Shown here: one piece after another, positions 1 to 13,000 of the stretch | How positions within the stretch are numbered: the stretch's first letter is position 1 | How the letters are laid out: each line of letters opens with the position of its first letter | Origin: Colletotrichum lupini | Lineage: Eukaryota; Ascomycota; Sordariomycetes; Glomerellales; Glomerellaceae | Length of the DNA: 64,000 nt | Direction: 5' to 3' | Assembly: GCF_023278565.1 (NCBI RefSeq) | Contig: NC_064680.1 | Span: 3,224,001-3,288,000, forward strand | Made by a program: the position numbers and the translations under genes | Notes under the pieces: generated by a model | Databases searched by the model: none | Told to the model about the DNA's origin: nothing | Seen by the model: only the letters and a program-made list of their open reading frames with translations

Positions 1-733
1 TGGGACGAGCTACCGTCGCCATAGGAGATCGACCAAGAAGCACCCTGGAGGACTTTGGCACTTGTACTGGCGTTGATGTTATACACTGTCTGCCCCGCGA
101 CTTGGGTTATGGGTGTCTCGCTACTGAAGACCCATAGATCCGAGGACCCGGTATCGAAGTTGAGCGGGATAGTCTGGGGCGGTGTGCCGATCTGGACAGG
201 GCAGAGATACTGGCTGTCGAACTCGGCGGGAATCGCCGCAACCTCTCCTTCAGGACTGTAAGCTTAATCCCAAGAAGCCGACATATCAACTTACCACCTG
301 GAGGTGTCTTCGTGCCATTGCCTTTGTTACCTCCACCTCCGGGAGTAGTGGTTGTACCATTGCCCTTGGAACCACCAGCACCAGCATTGCCTCCTTTCCC
401 TCCCTTACCCTTTCCTTTGCCGCCACCCTTACCCCCTTTACGACCGCCATTGCCTTTGCCTCCGTTCAGCAACCCAAGCTCTCCGAGGATTTGATCAATG
501 AGCCCTAGTAGATCGTCGGGAATCTGCTGCCCGAACTTGGAATAAGCTCTGGCCAGTGCGATGGGCCCTCGCCTGTTTCCATAGTAAAAGTCGGGATTGG
601 GAGCCTGCTCGATTCGGAAGGCCGCGCCGCCTAGAGTGGAAATTTCTAATTTTCGAGGTGCCGCATCTACTAGATGAGAAGCAAAGGGAACGAATGCTGC
701 CACTGCAGCTGGTTTGGTGAAACGCAGGGCCAC
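1..733 (-). CDS. Secreted pepsin-type aspartic protease (A1 family), 5' part only, cut by window edge
   Basis: Reading leftwards from 733, the protein begins with a secretory signal (AAVAAFVPFASHLVDAAPRK), then a propeptide-like segment, then a long Gly/Lys/Asn-rich linker (about 300-460). After an intron the catalytic fold starts: EFDSQYLCPVQIGTPPQ, the first active-site triplet in DTGSSDLWV, and the flap tyrosine in ISYGDGS near base 10. The second catalytic Asp lies beyond base 1. The intron acceptor is best placed at 263-264, because only that AG (exon from 262) restores the frame into SPEGEVAAIP. The donor is ambiguous within the Gly-rich linker. The frame starts with GTG at 733 and has an in-frame TGA upstream with no ATG between, so the true start is either on an unseen upstream exon or lost. 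Family assignment is secure; function as an extracellular peptidase is inferred from the family. Confidence 0.85.
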
Positions 734-2646
734 TTGGGGTAGATGAAAGGTCTGGCGAAGGAGTGAAGCCAGATGAGAAGCTCACAGAGCTTTCAGCAAA
801 TAACGATCTTAGAAGAAGAACAGTATGGAGATAGTGACACAAGGAAAACAAAGGGCTTGGAAGCGCGGAGCGTCCTGGAGAGATAAGCACACAAGCTTTT
901 GCCAAGTTCGCTTCCCATTGTAGCAACGCATAGATCGACCTTCTCAGCCGTTTCGAAATGCTCGAATACCTAGTCACCAGTTGGATCGCCATCCAGGCAA
1001 TGACGAATCGCGAGACAGAAGGAGGAAATTCCACTTTCCGGGCCTGGCGACGAGGACCTGATGTAGGCGCCAGGGGCTGAATCGTTCGAGTCTGCCTGCC
1101 ATCGACGAGTCGAAAGTCTCCCAAAGAGGCGCATCCGTAGATGACCTGCGACAGTCGATCATTCAGCTCAACTCAAAGCGTGGTCCCTCGCGGACACTGT
1201 ACGCCGGACTCGTGAGGCGGCCTCTATGGCCGTATGCTTGGCTTCCGAAACACTGTAAGTCAGGCATGCGACCCCTGTCAGCAAGGTCAACCAAGTCGCA
1301 ATGCCGAACTCCCGTGACGGTTCGTTGGGTTCCCAGACCCCTGTTTGTAGCCGCAGCGCATCCAGCTAGGTCAAGACTTTACTTGTGATGTGGAACGAGG
1401 GCATCCGTAATGTGGGAAAGCGAAAAATTAATGATCAATCATCTGAAGTTGCTCAGAGACATGCGATGAAAAGAGCGGGAGAAATAGATTGCGACGTATC
1501 TTGACGTTCAAAGTCTAATACGGAGACGAGCAGAACAAGGGAGTCGGAGAAGGTGTGGCATAGCTGTGACGAGATTCATGCAAAACTGAAACCGCTCTCC
1601 ATCCTTCTGTTGACAGCTGTTGTGACTTGGATGACACCACTTGAGTCTTCGGCCGAATCCCCGGACATGTGCGACGGTTGTGAGTATTTGACATCACGGA
1701 GAGACAATGCTTGTTCCGAAGGGAAAAAGCTGGTCGATGCAATACTGATCGGACAGTAGGAGAAGTTGTCCGTTCCTTGACGTCAGGACAGCCGGGTTCC
1801 GATGGCTTATAAGCCCGGCTTGAGTTTGCGACTAGAGATACTTGCAGAAGTCAGCCCGTTGATAAGGCGTATCAAAGAGGCATCGTCAAACGTATTGGTA
1901 TAGTAACCGAGCGAAGGATAGCGCCATCACTTGGCGAGGTCGATCTCTGCAAGCTAATCTCTCCAAGGCGTCGTTGCCTTGATTTTCCGTCCGAGATCCT
2001 GTTGGGACACATTCATCTTGCCAGGTAGTGGCCATCCATCATCAAGCTCTCGGTTGACTGGCCAATACCATTTCATCGGAATTCCGATGATTCAGGGATC
2101 GAAGAAGCGATGAGAGAATGTGCATGTGTGTATGTGTTCATGGGTAAGGTGAAATGAATGGTGGCTTGACAGCTGCCCAAATCTTCAAAAGGTGGAAAGC
2201 TCAAGGTGGAAGTAGATTCCCGAGCCAGACACTGCCAGGATGCTGCTTAGTCACCACAACATACCCCGCTACCCCACTTGCCTGCTTGAATTTCTGGAAT
2301 TTGCCAAGAGGCAGTGACAGTCCAAAAACTCACAAAGACTCACCGCCCAACCATTGCCCCCCCTATCACCGAAAGGCATCAGGTCCCCTTACGCGTCTTC
2401 GTACGTGTCAGCCACTGCTTACGATGTGAATGACTTCCTTTCCACGTCGTTCTACCAAAATCTATCTATGAGTCGCTCCTACCTGCGATTTTCTTCAATA
2501 CCCCGTCACTCGTTGACTTCCTGCCGTTTTTTTCGTTTCTCTCATTTCCTTCCTAGTGATGATTTAGGGTCTTGATTACTTCCCTCTTTCGCATTTATAA
2601 CCACGCAACGACTACATGACTACATACAACGATACACGACGATAAA
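734..2646. other. Intergenic, divergent promoter region
   Basis: About 1.9 kb between the divergently oriented aspartic protease and wss1-like genes. No spliced or unspliced gene is supported. The last 300 bases before 2647 are pyrimidine-rich, as expected of a fungal core promoter and leader. Confidence 0.6.
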
Positions 2647-4015
2647 ATGCCAGAACAAGATGCTCTTATTCTATCATTCTCACATTTACCGGATTTTCCG
2701 CGCGCTCCCGATGCTCTCCAAACGCTGAAGAAGGTGGCCTCCTTGGTCAAGCCCATCATGCGAGTTAGGGGGTGGAAGGTGCGAGAGCTAGCTGAGTTTT
2801 ATCCAGATCAAGCAAACCTCCTCGGTATGTCAATCTCCTGAAAGTTCCATCAATCTACTAATTATGGTGTATTCAGGTTTGAATATCAACAGAGGTCAAA
2901 GAATCCTCGTCCGTTTACGTTATCCCAATGACCGATCACTCTTCCTACCTATAGAGCACGTAGTTGATACGATGCTTCACGAACTTTCACACATTGTATT
3001 TGGACCACACGATGGCAACTTCCATGCGCTATGGAACCAACTTCGAGACGAACACGAGTCGCTTATTCGAAAGGGATATACGGGCGAAGGATTTTTATCA
3101 GATGGACATCGCCTGGAAGGCGGCCGGATACCTATGCATGAAGCTAGACGACTTGCTAGAGCATCAGCTGAAAAGCGTCGCACCCTGACAAAGGGGTCAG
3201 GCCAGCGCCTTGGTGGCTCTGGACCCAGCATCGGTTCAGATATCCGGCGAACCATCGTGGGCGCAATAGAGCGTAGAAACACCACGCTGCAGGGATGCGG
3301 TAATACGAATCACAATGATAGGGAGATTCAACAAATCTCCGAGACAGCTACGAAGAACGGCTTCCGTACGCAGGCCGAAGAAGACGCGGCTAATGAAGCT
3401 GCAATTGCGCAAGCTCTCTGGGAACTGGTACAAGAAGAAGAGCGCCAACGGTACGGTGGGTACTTTATTCCGCCAACAGCGCAAAACCCTACTGGTAACG
3501 GTGGAGGATCCGTCATGGGAGATAACGAAAACAGGAGCAGTAGTGTTCCTCCGCCGATCCCAGGACCAGGAACGAGACCTCCATCGATACCAAGGCCAGA
3601 GACTCGGCCACCAGTTGTGTCTGCGCCGGTGCCCCAACCAGCTCCGCAACGGGGCTGGACATGCGGAGTCTGTACCCTCCATAATCCTTCAAGTTTTTTG
3701 TGCTGCGATGCGTGCGGCACAGAACGAGGTCAGGATCCTCAGCGTCAAGTGTGGACACCAAATGCTGAAAAGCGCGAACGCGAACGCCAAAGGGCATCAA
3801 TGGCCGCAACGACGAAGAGCACGACACAGCCTGCCACTATCGATCTCACAAGTAGCCCGCCCAGAGCCAGTAGCAGTAGAAAGCCTGGTAGCACCAATCA
3901 ACGCCCCGAGCCAGTGAAACCCCTAACCTGGCAATGTTCGTATTGTGGGACGATGATGGAAAGGCAGTGGTGGACATGTTCGACGTGTGGAGTGATGAAA
4001 GACAATTCAGTCTGA
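2647..4015 (+). CDS. wss1: Wss1-like WLM-domain metalloprotease (DNA-protein crosslink repair)
   Basis: Two exons, 2647-2824 and 2877-4015, with an intron of 52 bp (GTATGT...TTCAG); 438 residues. The WLM domain fills roughly residues 1-160 and carries the zinc-protease signature HELSHIVFGPH at residues 94-104 (H94, E95, H98, H104). GSGQRLGG shortly after resembles the Cdc48/p97-binding SHP element of Wss1 proteins (inference). Two RanBP2-type zinc fingers follow, CGVC...CDAC near residue 322 and CSYC...CSTC near 413, with a SUMO-interaction-like TIDLTSS near 381. Wss1 proteases cleave proteins covalently trapped on DNA and act with SUMO and Cdc48 in the nucleus. The start ATG is supported by the immediate conserved-looking N-terminus. 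An Ala/Pro-rich linker separates protease and fingers. Confidence 0.88.
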
Positions 4016-7000
4016 GCGAGCGGGGAAGAGGCGAATTACATGGATGAACTCCGGCGGCAATGGAACGAGGAGGGCACATGAGCACGTGAAGGGGTCCTTT
4101 CTCTGGATCCTCAGGGTCCAAATGACGAAATGGCCGATGATACCCTTGCAAGCGAAGGGATTTTGCTATGCCTGTACTGCATCATGTCTTCTGTTGATTG
4201 AGCGACAGATGTAAGGCTGCGTTACGAAATCGAGACGCAATGACATAATATCCCGCGACATCGAAAAACGAGACGCAACCCACAACCTATTGTGACCCAG
4301 TGCTAGGTACGCTGACATGGCTGACAACTTACAAGCAAAGTAAACGGAGAGGAATCGAGTCATTGTGTGGATCGCACACGGGTGGCATGCACCCAGCACA
4401 TGTCAAGACAAAGATGCGCCATGATATGGAATCTTTCAGTGGCACGAACGAGCTACCCTCGAGCTACACTCGAGCTACTCTGCTTCTGTCTAGGTACGAG
4501 GTTGAACGACGTTTGGTTGCGTTCTGAGGATTCGGCAGAGAGGCCGACGACCAATCAAGACTGCTTATGCCAGGATGACGTCAATAACGGGCAGGGCAAG
4601 CACGCAGACACGCTCGGGCAGCAAAGCTCTGTCAAAAACAAGGGTGGTGCTGCACCAGGATGATTGGTTCTCACCACCAAGGGCAGGGTCAGATGATCTG
4701 CGTTGTACCACGCAGCTTTAGAGTCTCTGGTGGTACTGAAGGCGCACCGATATGGAGAAGACGACCAGGGCCCTGGTCGTGTCTGTGGCCATCCCGGTCT
4801 AGGCGTCTTGAGTGCCTGCGGGCTAGACCCGTTCGAGCTGTAGATCTACGATCGATGGGGAGACCGTGAGGTCTAGACGCAGGGCAAATTTGTCACCGAC
4901 AACGCCAGTCGGAGATAGTCAAAGCCCAAGTCTTTGCGTTTATCCGAATCCAGCGTAGTAGACATCACTTCCAAGTATCGAGAGCTTATGAGTGGATGAG
5001 CCAATGCGGGAAAAAGACTCACCGAACGATGATCTGTGCCGCATCCACGGGGGACGAAGCGAAGACCGAATGGCCTCGAATATGCAATTGGAGAGCATCG
5101 CCGGCTACACAGCATGATCGCTTCTCGACAGAGGACACCCAACTACAGTCTACAGTTCGATGTATGGACGAGGACAGGCGAACGTCACACGCGTCAAACC
5201 GAACTGACGGGATCGCCCGGGTACGCGACGGGTATAGAGAGGGTTGAGGCAGTCAGCTCCTTGTCTGTCATTATGGCCTCATATTTCTGCGGCAGATGGG
5301 AACAGCGCAAGGAGTTTCAACGGCGCGACAGTCTCGACAATCGATCTGCCACCAGTCGATTATTGGCGAGAAAGAGATCAGCTTGCGACAAGGTTGATGA
5401 GCAAGGCCACGCTTAACTGCAAGCTCGCTACCAAGCTGCGTCTCCCTCAGGGTCTACGAATTGGTACACGGACATGAATCCCCAGGCTTTAGCTAGCGCC
5501 AGACGTTTTCCATCAGCTGTCGATGCCTGTTCACCAACTGCTGGCCCCTGGTCGAACCCCAATGCGAAGGGACGAAGGGCCTGAAGTATCTCGACTATGA
5601 GAGTCGACTTAATTTGACCGTGGATCGGTTCTAGAAATCAGACTGAGACTGACAGGAACAAGCGCAACATTCTGTTTCGACAATTAAGAAAAGACTGAGA
5701 CATTGGCGGAAGTAACCAGTGGCTGAACCAATTTCTCGACGGTTGGGGGTGCCGAGCGACACACCTGACGGACCCGGCCAGACACGCGGATCGTAGCAAG
5801 ACAAAGAAGGGATCAGCACACGAGAATGTCGCTCACAGAAAAGAATGTCCCGAAGGTCGACCAGGAAGCAGGTGGTGGTGGTGTGTGCTGTGCCTCTCTT
5901 ACACAGTAGGTCAGGGTCCTTCTCTCCAGCGGCATGGGGCGCCTATCTTTACTTCACTTGGGGCAATATTCCATTCTTGCTAGCTCTTTTGAGTTGACCC
6001 ATCCGGACCCCATCATGTCCCATATTCGAGGTTTGCCTCGTCCGTCGAGGGATCCTCTTCTGCCGTCATCGTCGTGGTTTTACGGCCCACGCAGCAGTAG
6101 CAAGGCGAATATTGGTCCGGCGCGTAGTTCTGTCGCATTTGGAGGCCTCGGTTTAGGAAGCACGACAGCAGAGCAGCAGTGGATTATGATATCCATCACA
6201 GTCCGATATTGGCCTCTCTCTCCACGGTGGAGAAGCAGCTGGACAACACATCGACGACGCCGTACACGATCCTGGCCGGAGCCTCAATCCGTCGTCCGGG
6301 CTTGATTAACATTGTGGATGCTTGTGGGCGTACGCCGGCAACAAGACGGGAGGAGATGGTGCCATGCGCATGGAAGGGGGAGGTGCAGAAGATGTGAGGC
6401 GGTTTAGTGCATAATGTGGGTGTACTCTGATGTTACACGAAAACCGACATTTGGCGAGTACTTGGAGGGCACGGAGTACCAAACCACGAAAAAAAAAAAT
6501 GACAATCTGCGGCCTCACTCGGATGAGGTATGTGATTGACGGACGAATGGCATGGATTGGGCCGCAGAGACGAACGGGAAGATCCCCACGCGGGAAGGGT
6601 CTGGACAGAGTTGAAACATGGAAGCAGGTCGGCGCTCGCGGTGCCTGGTGTCTCGAGCAGCTCCTTGTCCAAGGGGAATCCCTCACGGAGAGCAGTTGCA
6701 TGTTGGAAATGTCGGGCGATTTTAATCAGCAAGAAGTGGGAAAAGAAGGCAGAGCGACAGGGCATGACGAGTTTGACGGGCTGGGCAGAAAGGAGCATCG
6801 CTGCCATGGCTGGTGCCTCAGCTGTGGGCAGACCGCAGGGCGAGCGAGCGATCCACTCTGTACCTGCGAAGTGCCTTGTCTACCCACTCGACTACTGCGT
6901 ACTCCGTATGCGATGGATAGGTACCGCCATTTCCAGAATCCCAGCGGGCAGGTGTTGGGGACGGCCCACTGGAGGATAGTGGACATGGAGGGCGTCATGG

Positions 7001-7880
7001 GTGGGCAGACCGCTCAATGGGCCTGTCCCCGTTCATCGAGATGGCCTTGTACTGCGTATTGCGGTGGTGAGGTACCTAGCGGGTACTTGGTAGCCAGGAT
7101 TAAGTAAGATACTTGGGGATACGTACCTGTTGTCGAAATCAGATTTCGATGGCTTCCTGATTAACTTGTGCATCCGCCATCCACTTTCCCATCCACCTCA
7201 TGGCCAACTAAAAAGCCTGCTGTAGGTCAGAAGTATCTTTGTACCTGGCAGGTCTGGATACAAGGATATCGAGCAAGCCGAGGGTGTGATGCTTGGATGC
7301 GTGACATGATATGTAGCAAAGAAGGGCACAAGCTCTCGTACCGTTCAAGTCCCGTCCGTACCTAAGGTAGGTAGGTATGTCAAGGTGCACCCCGTTTCTC
7401 GCATCCAATCCCACAGTCCCGTTCGTTCCCCCCTCTGGCGTCTGGCCACCGCCGCTGTCACAGCATGACGATCGCCTTCTCTCCCTGAGCACCAGACTTG
7501 TCGCGCACGCTGTCTGGAACGCCGGCCTAGCGCATTGGAATCAGTCCAACAGAGGAACGGGCAGTGAGAGTTTTTTTTCTGATTAGTCGCCTCCCGCTTC
7601 CCCGCCCGCCGGCACAGAACTCGCGAGACTTGGGATGCCCAACTGCAGCAGTCACTAAGTACCTAGAAGACGAGAGCGAGGAACAGGCGGCGAGGGGGGG
7701 GGGGTCTCCAAGGTAAGGTATGATTCGCATCCCGCAGAAACATTGCCCAGTCCGAATTTGCCTTCAGGTTTGTCCCGTCCCTGAACCTTTCCCCTCCTCT
7801 GTTTTGGTCTGCTCGTCTGTCCTCGTGTGCTTCTATCCGTACCTGTGTAGAGTAGGTGGTCACTACCTCATTGTCTAGAG

Positions 7881-7912
7881 CAGGTAGGTAGGTAGGTAGG
7901 CAGGTAGGTACT
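7881..7912. repeat. GGTA tetranucleotide microsatellite
   Basis: Tandem AGGT/GGTA units with one GGCA interruption. Similar TACCTACC motifs are scattered through 7300-8800, so this seems to be a locally expanded genome-wide motif. Confidence 0.8.
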
Positions 7913-9187
7913 GTCCCGGTCCGTTCATGAACAAAACCCACGAGCTCAATCATCGATCCACACAACTCAGGTCCAGTCGGGTTCTGGCCCAATTTGTTCC
8001 ACCGCTCGCTCATCCCACTGCTGCCACCTCTTGGGATAATGCTCCCCTTTCATCCCCCCCAGTCCCGGTCGCGGTCCCATCTTACTGTAGCTTACGGGCT
8101 TGTTCCCCCGGGCCTCAGCTTTGGTGCCCATGTTCCTCCATGTTCCTCCCCCCCGAGTTACCTTACGGATACCTGCCTAAGCAACTAAGCACTGTTAAGC
8201 TACCTACTGCGTATGCTACCTGCCTTACAAGGCCCCCCCGGGCGTTGCATGGGTTCGACCACCACTCCTCCTGCGTCTTGATGCTTGATCACCGACGACA
8301 CCACTGGGCAGGGTAAGGGGAACCATTCATATTCACTCAAACAAAGTTTGGACTATGACGGCCCCCATCCCTTGTTCTTTCCTGCCAATCCTGACTACGA
8401 AGTACTACCTACGGGATACACACGCTTCCATTCACTGCCCATGTCGTACCTACAGTCAGCTCGGTTCCTATCTTTTCCCATTGAATTCCCGTCTTCCATC
8501 CTACTGTACCGTTTGTTTGTCTATCCGATCTCTTCAGGTCTGTTTAGCCTGACTTCCATGACTTGACCACCCTTTGATTTGTCTCTGCTCTACCTACCTA
8601 CTCTGTCTCTCCGCATTTGTTCTCTCGGTCCAAGCAGTGTCCATCCATCGTGAGTGAGCTTGAATCCCCCTCCCCCCGTCCCTTCTTTAGTTGTTTCTCC
8701 TTCCCCAGAACCCCTCCCTCCGTCATCCAGATACCTACCCTAGTTCCAGTATCTGCACCTACCTAAGGTACTACTCGCTTTTGCTCTTTCTCTCTCTCTC
8801 TTCCAATTCTGTGTGCCCCCTTTGGAGCCAAGACGACCCAGGGCGCACACGACTCCTGCAAACTACTGCACACTGGCGTCTGTAGCTGACGAGCGGCAAT
8901 CGTTCCCCTCGCTTCGCTTCCTCAACCTCAACTCGTCGTCACTTCGCACCTGCTTTTCTACATACTTTTGTTAATTACTTACGTTTTGTATCTTCATTTG
9001 CCATTCCCATTCCCATCTCACTGTGGCGTTTCAAAGCAGCTTCCTTAGCCCTTTCTCACCAGCTTCTGTGCTATGTTCTAGACCTCCCCACACCACTTCC
9101 GGAATCCAAGCCGCCATCCGACCATCTCATTCTCCGTCTCTCTCGTCCGCTCATCTATCCATCCGAGACTACCTACCTTACTACACG

Positions 9188-9218
<31 letters not shown>
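9188..9218. repeat. CA dinucleotide microsatellite
   Basis: An almost perfect CA run interrupted once by CG, within the pyrimidine-rich leader of the histidine kinase gene. Confidence 0.85.
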
Positions 9219-10064
9219 CGTATGTACACTCAATCTCACACCCTCTATCTCAGGCCCCATCTTAGTAAGCCCCGGCCGCTATTGCTTGTTGTTGCACTTC
9301 CACCTTTCTTCCCCACCTCCGACCTTCATCTCTGCCGCCTCTTTTTCGAAGCCGCCGTTTGCAGTCGAATTCAAACCGAGCGGGAATCTCTACACCTGCG
9401 CCCCAATATCCTATTTTCCTTCGCCTTGCCCGGTGCCCCAGTTCCTCGTTATCTAGGTAGCTTCCTGGCCCTGTTTGCGCCTTGGTCAAGCCCGGCCAGC
9501 CCCAGCCGCCGTTGTCGCTTCTACCTCTTGCCACTGCCACTACTACTGCTTGTAGCTGCCGCTTTTCTTCCCGCACGAAATTGGGAAGGCCTGTGAGCTA
9601 ACGGAGAAGAAGAAGAAGAAGAAGCAGCAGGGCGCTTGAGCCTTTTCTTCATCGTCCCTCAGTGCCGAACTGCGCCTCGACTGCTCACAATTAGAGCACA
9701 TTCCCAAGCGAAGCGTCCATCCGGAGACGGGTCCTTCCTCCGGCGGTCCAGAACGCACGCCCTCCACGCAGACAAGGCGCCGCGCCATGCTCTGCTCCGC
9801 CTTCTGATCCCCCACGATTCTCTAGCATTCTGCCGCCGCCGCCGTCGCCGCTTGTTACGTCCTTGTTACTGCCTGACTTGCTCACACCGACAAACCTGCT
9901 TCCAACTCCTCCGGCTCTGTGGGCACCTGACGACGGGGGTTGCAACTTCATCACCCACCCGCGGTTCGAATTTCAACTCTGTAAACCTAACCTAACCTAT
10001 ACCACGCTTCTGCACCCAGGTTCACCTGCGAGCCGCAGCTTCCCATGCGTGGGCCACCGCCGAA

Positions 10065-13000
10065 ATGCCACCTCCCGAACCTGTTATCACCAGCAGTCAT
10101 GCTCGAGACAGCGGTCCAGTAGTTTCACCTCTCAAAACTGCAGTACCATCCCACAAATCCAGTCCCCCGGAATCACGGCCTTCTACCGGAGAGAGCGGTT
10201 TCAACTTTGACGCATCACCGTCACCACCAGAAGATTCCGGACCTATACGCAGCGATGGCGCCCCGAGTACGACCAGCAGCGGCCGCTTCTTTCGCGAGAA
10301 TTTCAAAATGGGGTCCGGTGAAGGCAAACGCTCACATTCAGCTAGTCCCTTTCGCATATCGATGCCTTTTATCACGCCGGGACAGCTCGCATTTTCCGCC
10401 ATGCAGTATTTGCCAGTTCCGATACTGGTTTTGAATAATCTCAAGACTGTGGTTCTCGCCAACGAAGCTATGGGGAGGATGCTTGGAATGACAAACGATT
10501 CGGCCGAAGACAACTCATACATTGCCGAGAGGTTGAGAGGGCAGTCCTTATCACAGGTTGGTATCGATATGATCCAGGAAGGTCGTCCAGTTTGGGTGGG
10601 ATGGGAGGCGTTTCTGGATTCCCTCGTTCTCGAAATGGGCGCAAATCAGACATCAAAAGACGCCGCGGATATGTTCGGCCAAGGTCAGGGTGGCGAGGCG
10701 ACGCCGACCCCGGATTCGCTCGCCCCGCCATTACCGGACCATCCAACGGGCCCATGCTTGGTTAAAGATGCTGTGGTGGATGTCATTATCTCCCGCAAGG
10801 AGTTGGGGAAGCCGGGATTCGATCCCCGGGCCAAGGGCTGGGGATCGGATCACCAAGTTTACGCCAAAATGATTGTTACAATATGGGAGATTGAGGATCA
10901 CCAAGTCTACTTCACCCTGACTTTCACCAGTACAAATTCTCCACCATCTCAGCCAACACTGGGCCGCAAAGCGGTCGCGCGACCCAATATGCTGGAGCAA
11001 GCAGACCGCAAGACGATATCCAACTCGAACCCACCCTCCGTCAGTTCCAGCCACGACTCGAGCTCACCATCTTTCCGCGTTAGCCCGAGCGCTGTGTCGC
11101 TCTCATCGAGTCCGTTCCCGCCGATGGGTCCGCCTTCCACTGCCGTCCATGCGAGCTCGCCCTCGATTCTGCAGAAGATGATTCTTATGAAAGACGCCTT
11201 GCTCGACAATACGGAAATGCCCATCCTTGCGATGTGGAAGGATGGCAGCGTGACATTCCCGAATCGCGCCGCTCGAATACTATTACGGCAAGAAAGCGAC
11301 CTGGAAAAATCATCAGACGGGTTCGATTTGCTACCGGGTTGGACAGTTTGGGACCAGGACTTTGAGAGAGAGTTGGATGTGAGCGAGTATCCCATTTCGG
11401 TACTGCTCAGAACAGAGACGCCTTTCACCAACATGCGCGTTGGTATGATTGACCATATGAATAACAAGATTGTCTACGACGCACTCGGGGAGGCCATCCG
11501 AGATGACAGCACCCGAGAATTCCTGGCCGGCGTCGTCACCTTTAGAGATATCACCAAGATGAAGGAAGAAATCGTCGAGATCAAGGAGAGAGACGAGGAA
11601 CGCTTCAAGCTGATATGCGATACCATGCCCCAGCTTGTCTGGACGACTAAACCAGATGGTTATCACGACTTTTTCAACACTAGGTGGTACTCATACACGG
11701 GCCTCACTCCCGAGGAGTCAATGGGCTTGGGATGGAAGCATCCATTTCACCCGGACGATATACCGGAAAGTGCTAGGCGATGGAAGCATTCTTTGGAAAC
11801 CGGCAACCCTTACGTGACGGAGTACCGATGCCGCAGCAAGACCGGCGAATGGAGGTGGATGTTGGGCAGAGCTATACCACAGAGAAACAAAGAGACAGGC
11901 GAGATAGAAAAGTGGTTTGGAACTTGCACCGACGTCAACGAAAGCATCGAGGCCAAACTCGCTGCTAGGAGTACCCGACAGCAGCTACTGAGCGTTCTTA
12001 CGCATTCTCAGGTCACCATCTTTACTGTCGACACTAACCTGAAACTCACCATGTTGGAAGGTGCGTTGATGTGGGACAGCAATGGCGATGACAGCGCCGC
12101 AAACCAATCGACTTGGTTCCTCGGCCAAAACATGTACGAGGTCTTCAACCGACTCAACCCCCAGCTCAAGACTGGGGAACGCCCCAAATTCCTCCGCCCC
12201 GTCGAAGATATCTTGGCTGGCGGAAAGACGGAAGAGGTGGCGGAGCACGGCATGGATGGACACTGGTACCGGACGAGATTCTTGCCTATTCTCGGCAAAA
12301 AGACAAAGGATGCTATCGTGAGCAACGAGACACGCATCGAAGGCGTCATCGGAGTCATCATGGACGTGAGTGAGCTCAAGGAAAAGGCTGAAGATTTGGA
12401 AGAGGAATCTCGTGAGAAGAAACAGGCGATGGCGAACGAGGCGGCCGCAAAGGAAGCAAACAGGCTCAAGAGCCAGTTCCTCGCCAACGTAAGTAAAGTG
12501 TGGTATGGCAGTCCAAGAAAGTAGGAACTAATCAGTTGATAGATGTCACACGAGATCCGAACTCCCATTACTGGCGTCATCGGAATGGCCGAGTTGTTGA
12601 GGGATATGGAACTTGACGGCGAACAGACCGAATACGTCGAAAATATCCAGAGGTCGGCAAATGCTCTCTTGACGGTCATCAACGATATCCTCGATTTCTC
12701 AAAGGTCGAATCCGGACGTCTCGATATCGAAGAAGTCCAGTTTTCCCTCTCAGTCATTGTTACGGATGTCAGTAAGATGCTGAGTTTTGCTGCAGAGCGA
12801 AAGAATCTGGACTTCCGATCCGACATATCGAAAGAAATCGAGAGGGACCTGGTTGTCATTGGTGACCCCGGTCGTGTACGCCAGATCATTACGAATCTTT
12901 TGACCAACAGCATCAAATTCACCAACCAAGGTTACGTCAAGTTTTCGGTGCAGAAGGAGAAGGAGACGTCGGACAGCATTGTCGTCAAATTCATCGTTGA

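Larger units (their letters stand above)
4016..10064. other. Long intergenic region and leader of the histidine kinase gene
   Basis: Six kilobases without a supportable gene. The left part (4016-about 7100) has mixed composition and only short unconvincing open frames. From about 7360 the plus strand becomes C+T-rich and contains simple repeats: a G run at 7694-7704, GGTA units at 7881-7912, a CA run near 9188 and AAG units near 9606. The pyrimidine-rich part is probably promoter plus a long, perhaps spliced, 5' leader of the kinase gene. Confidence 0.5.

Noticed and set aside
312..494. Proline-rich plus-strand frame
   Set aside because: It is the complement of the Gly/Lys-rich linker of the aspartic protease.
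6430..7107. 225-codon plus-strand frame in the long spacer
   Set aside because: Irregular composition, no recognisable domain and overlapping frames of similar length on both strands.
10817..10840. tRNA B-box-like GATTCGATCCCC
   Set aside because: Lies inside the histidine kinase coding exon and has no A box or cloverleaf.
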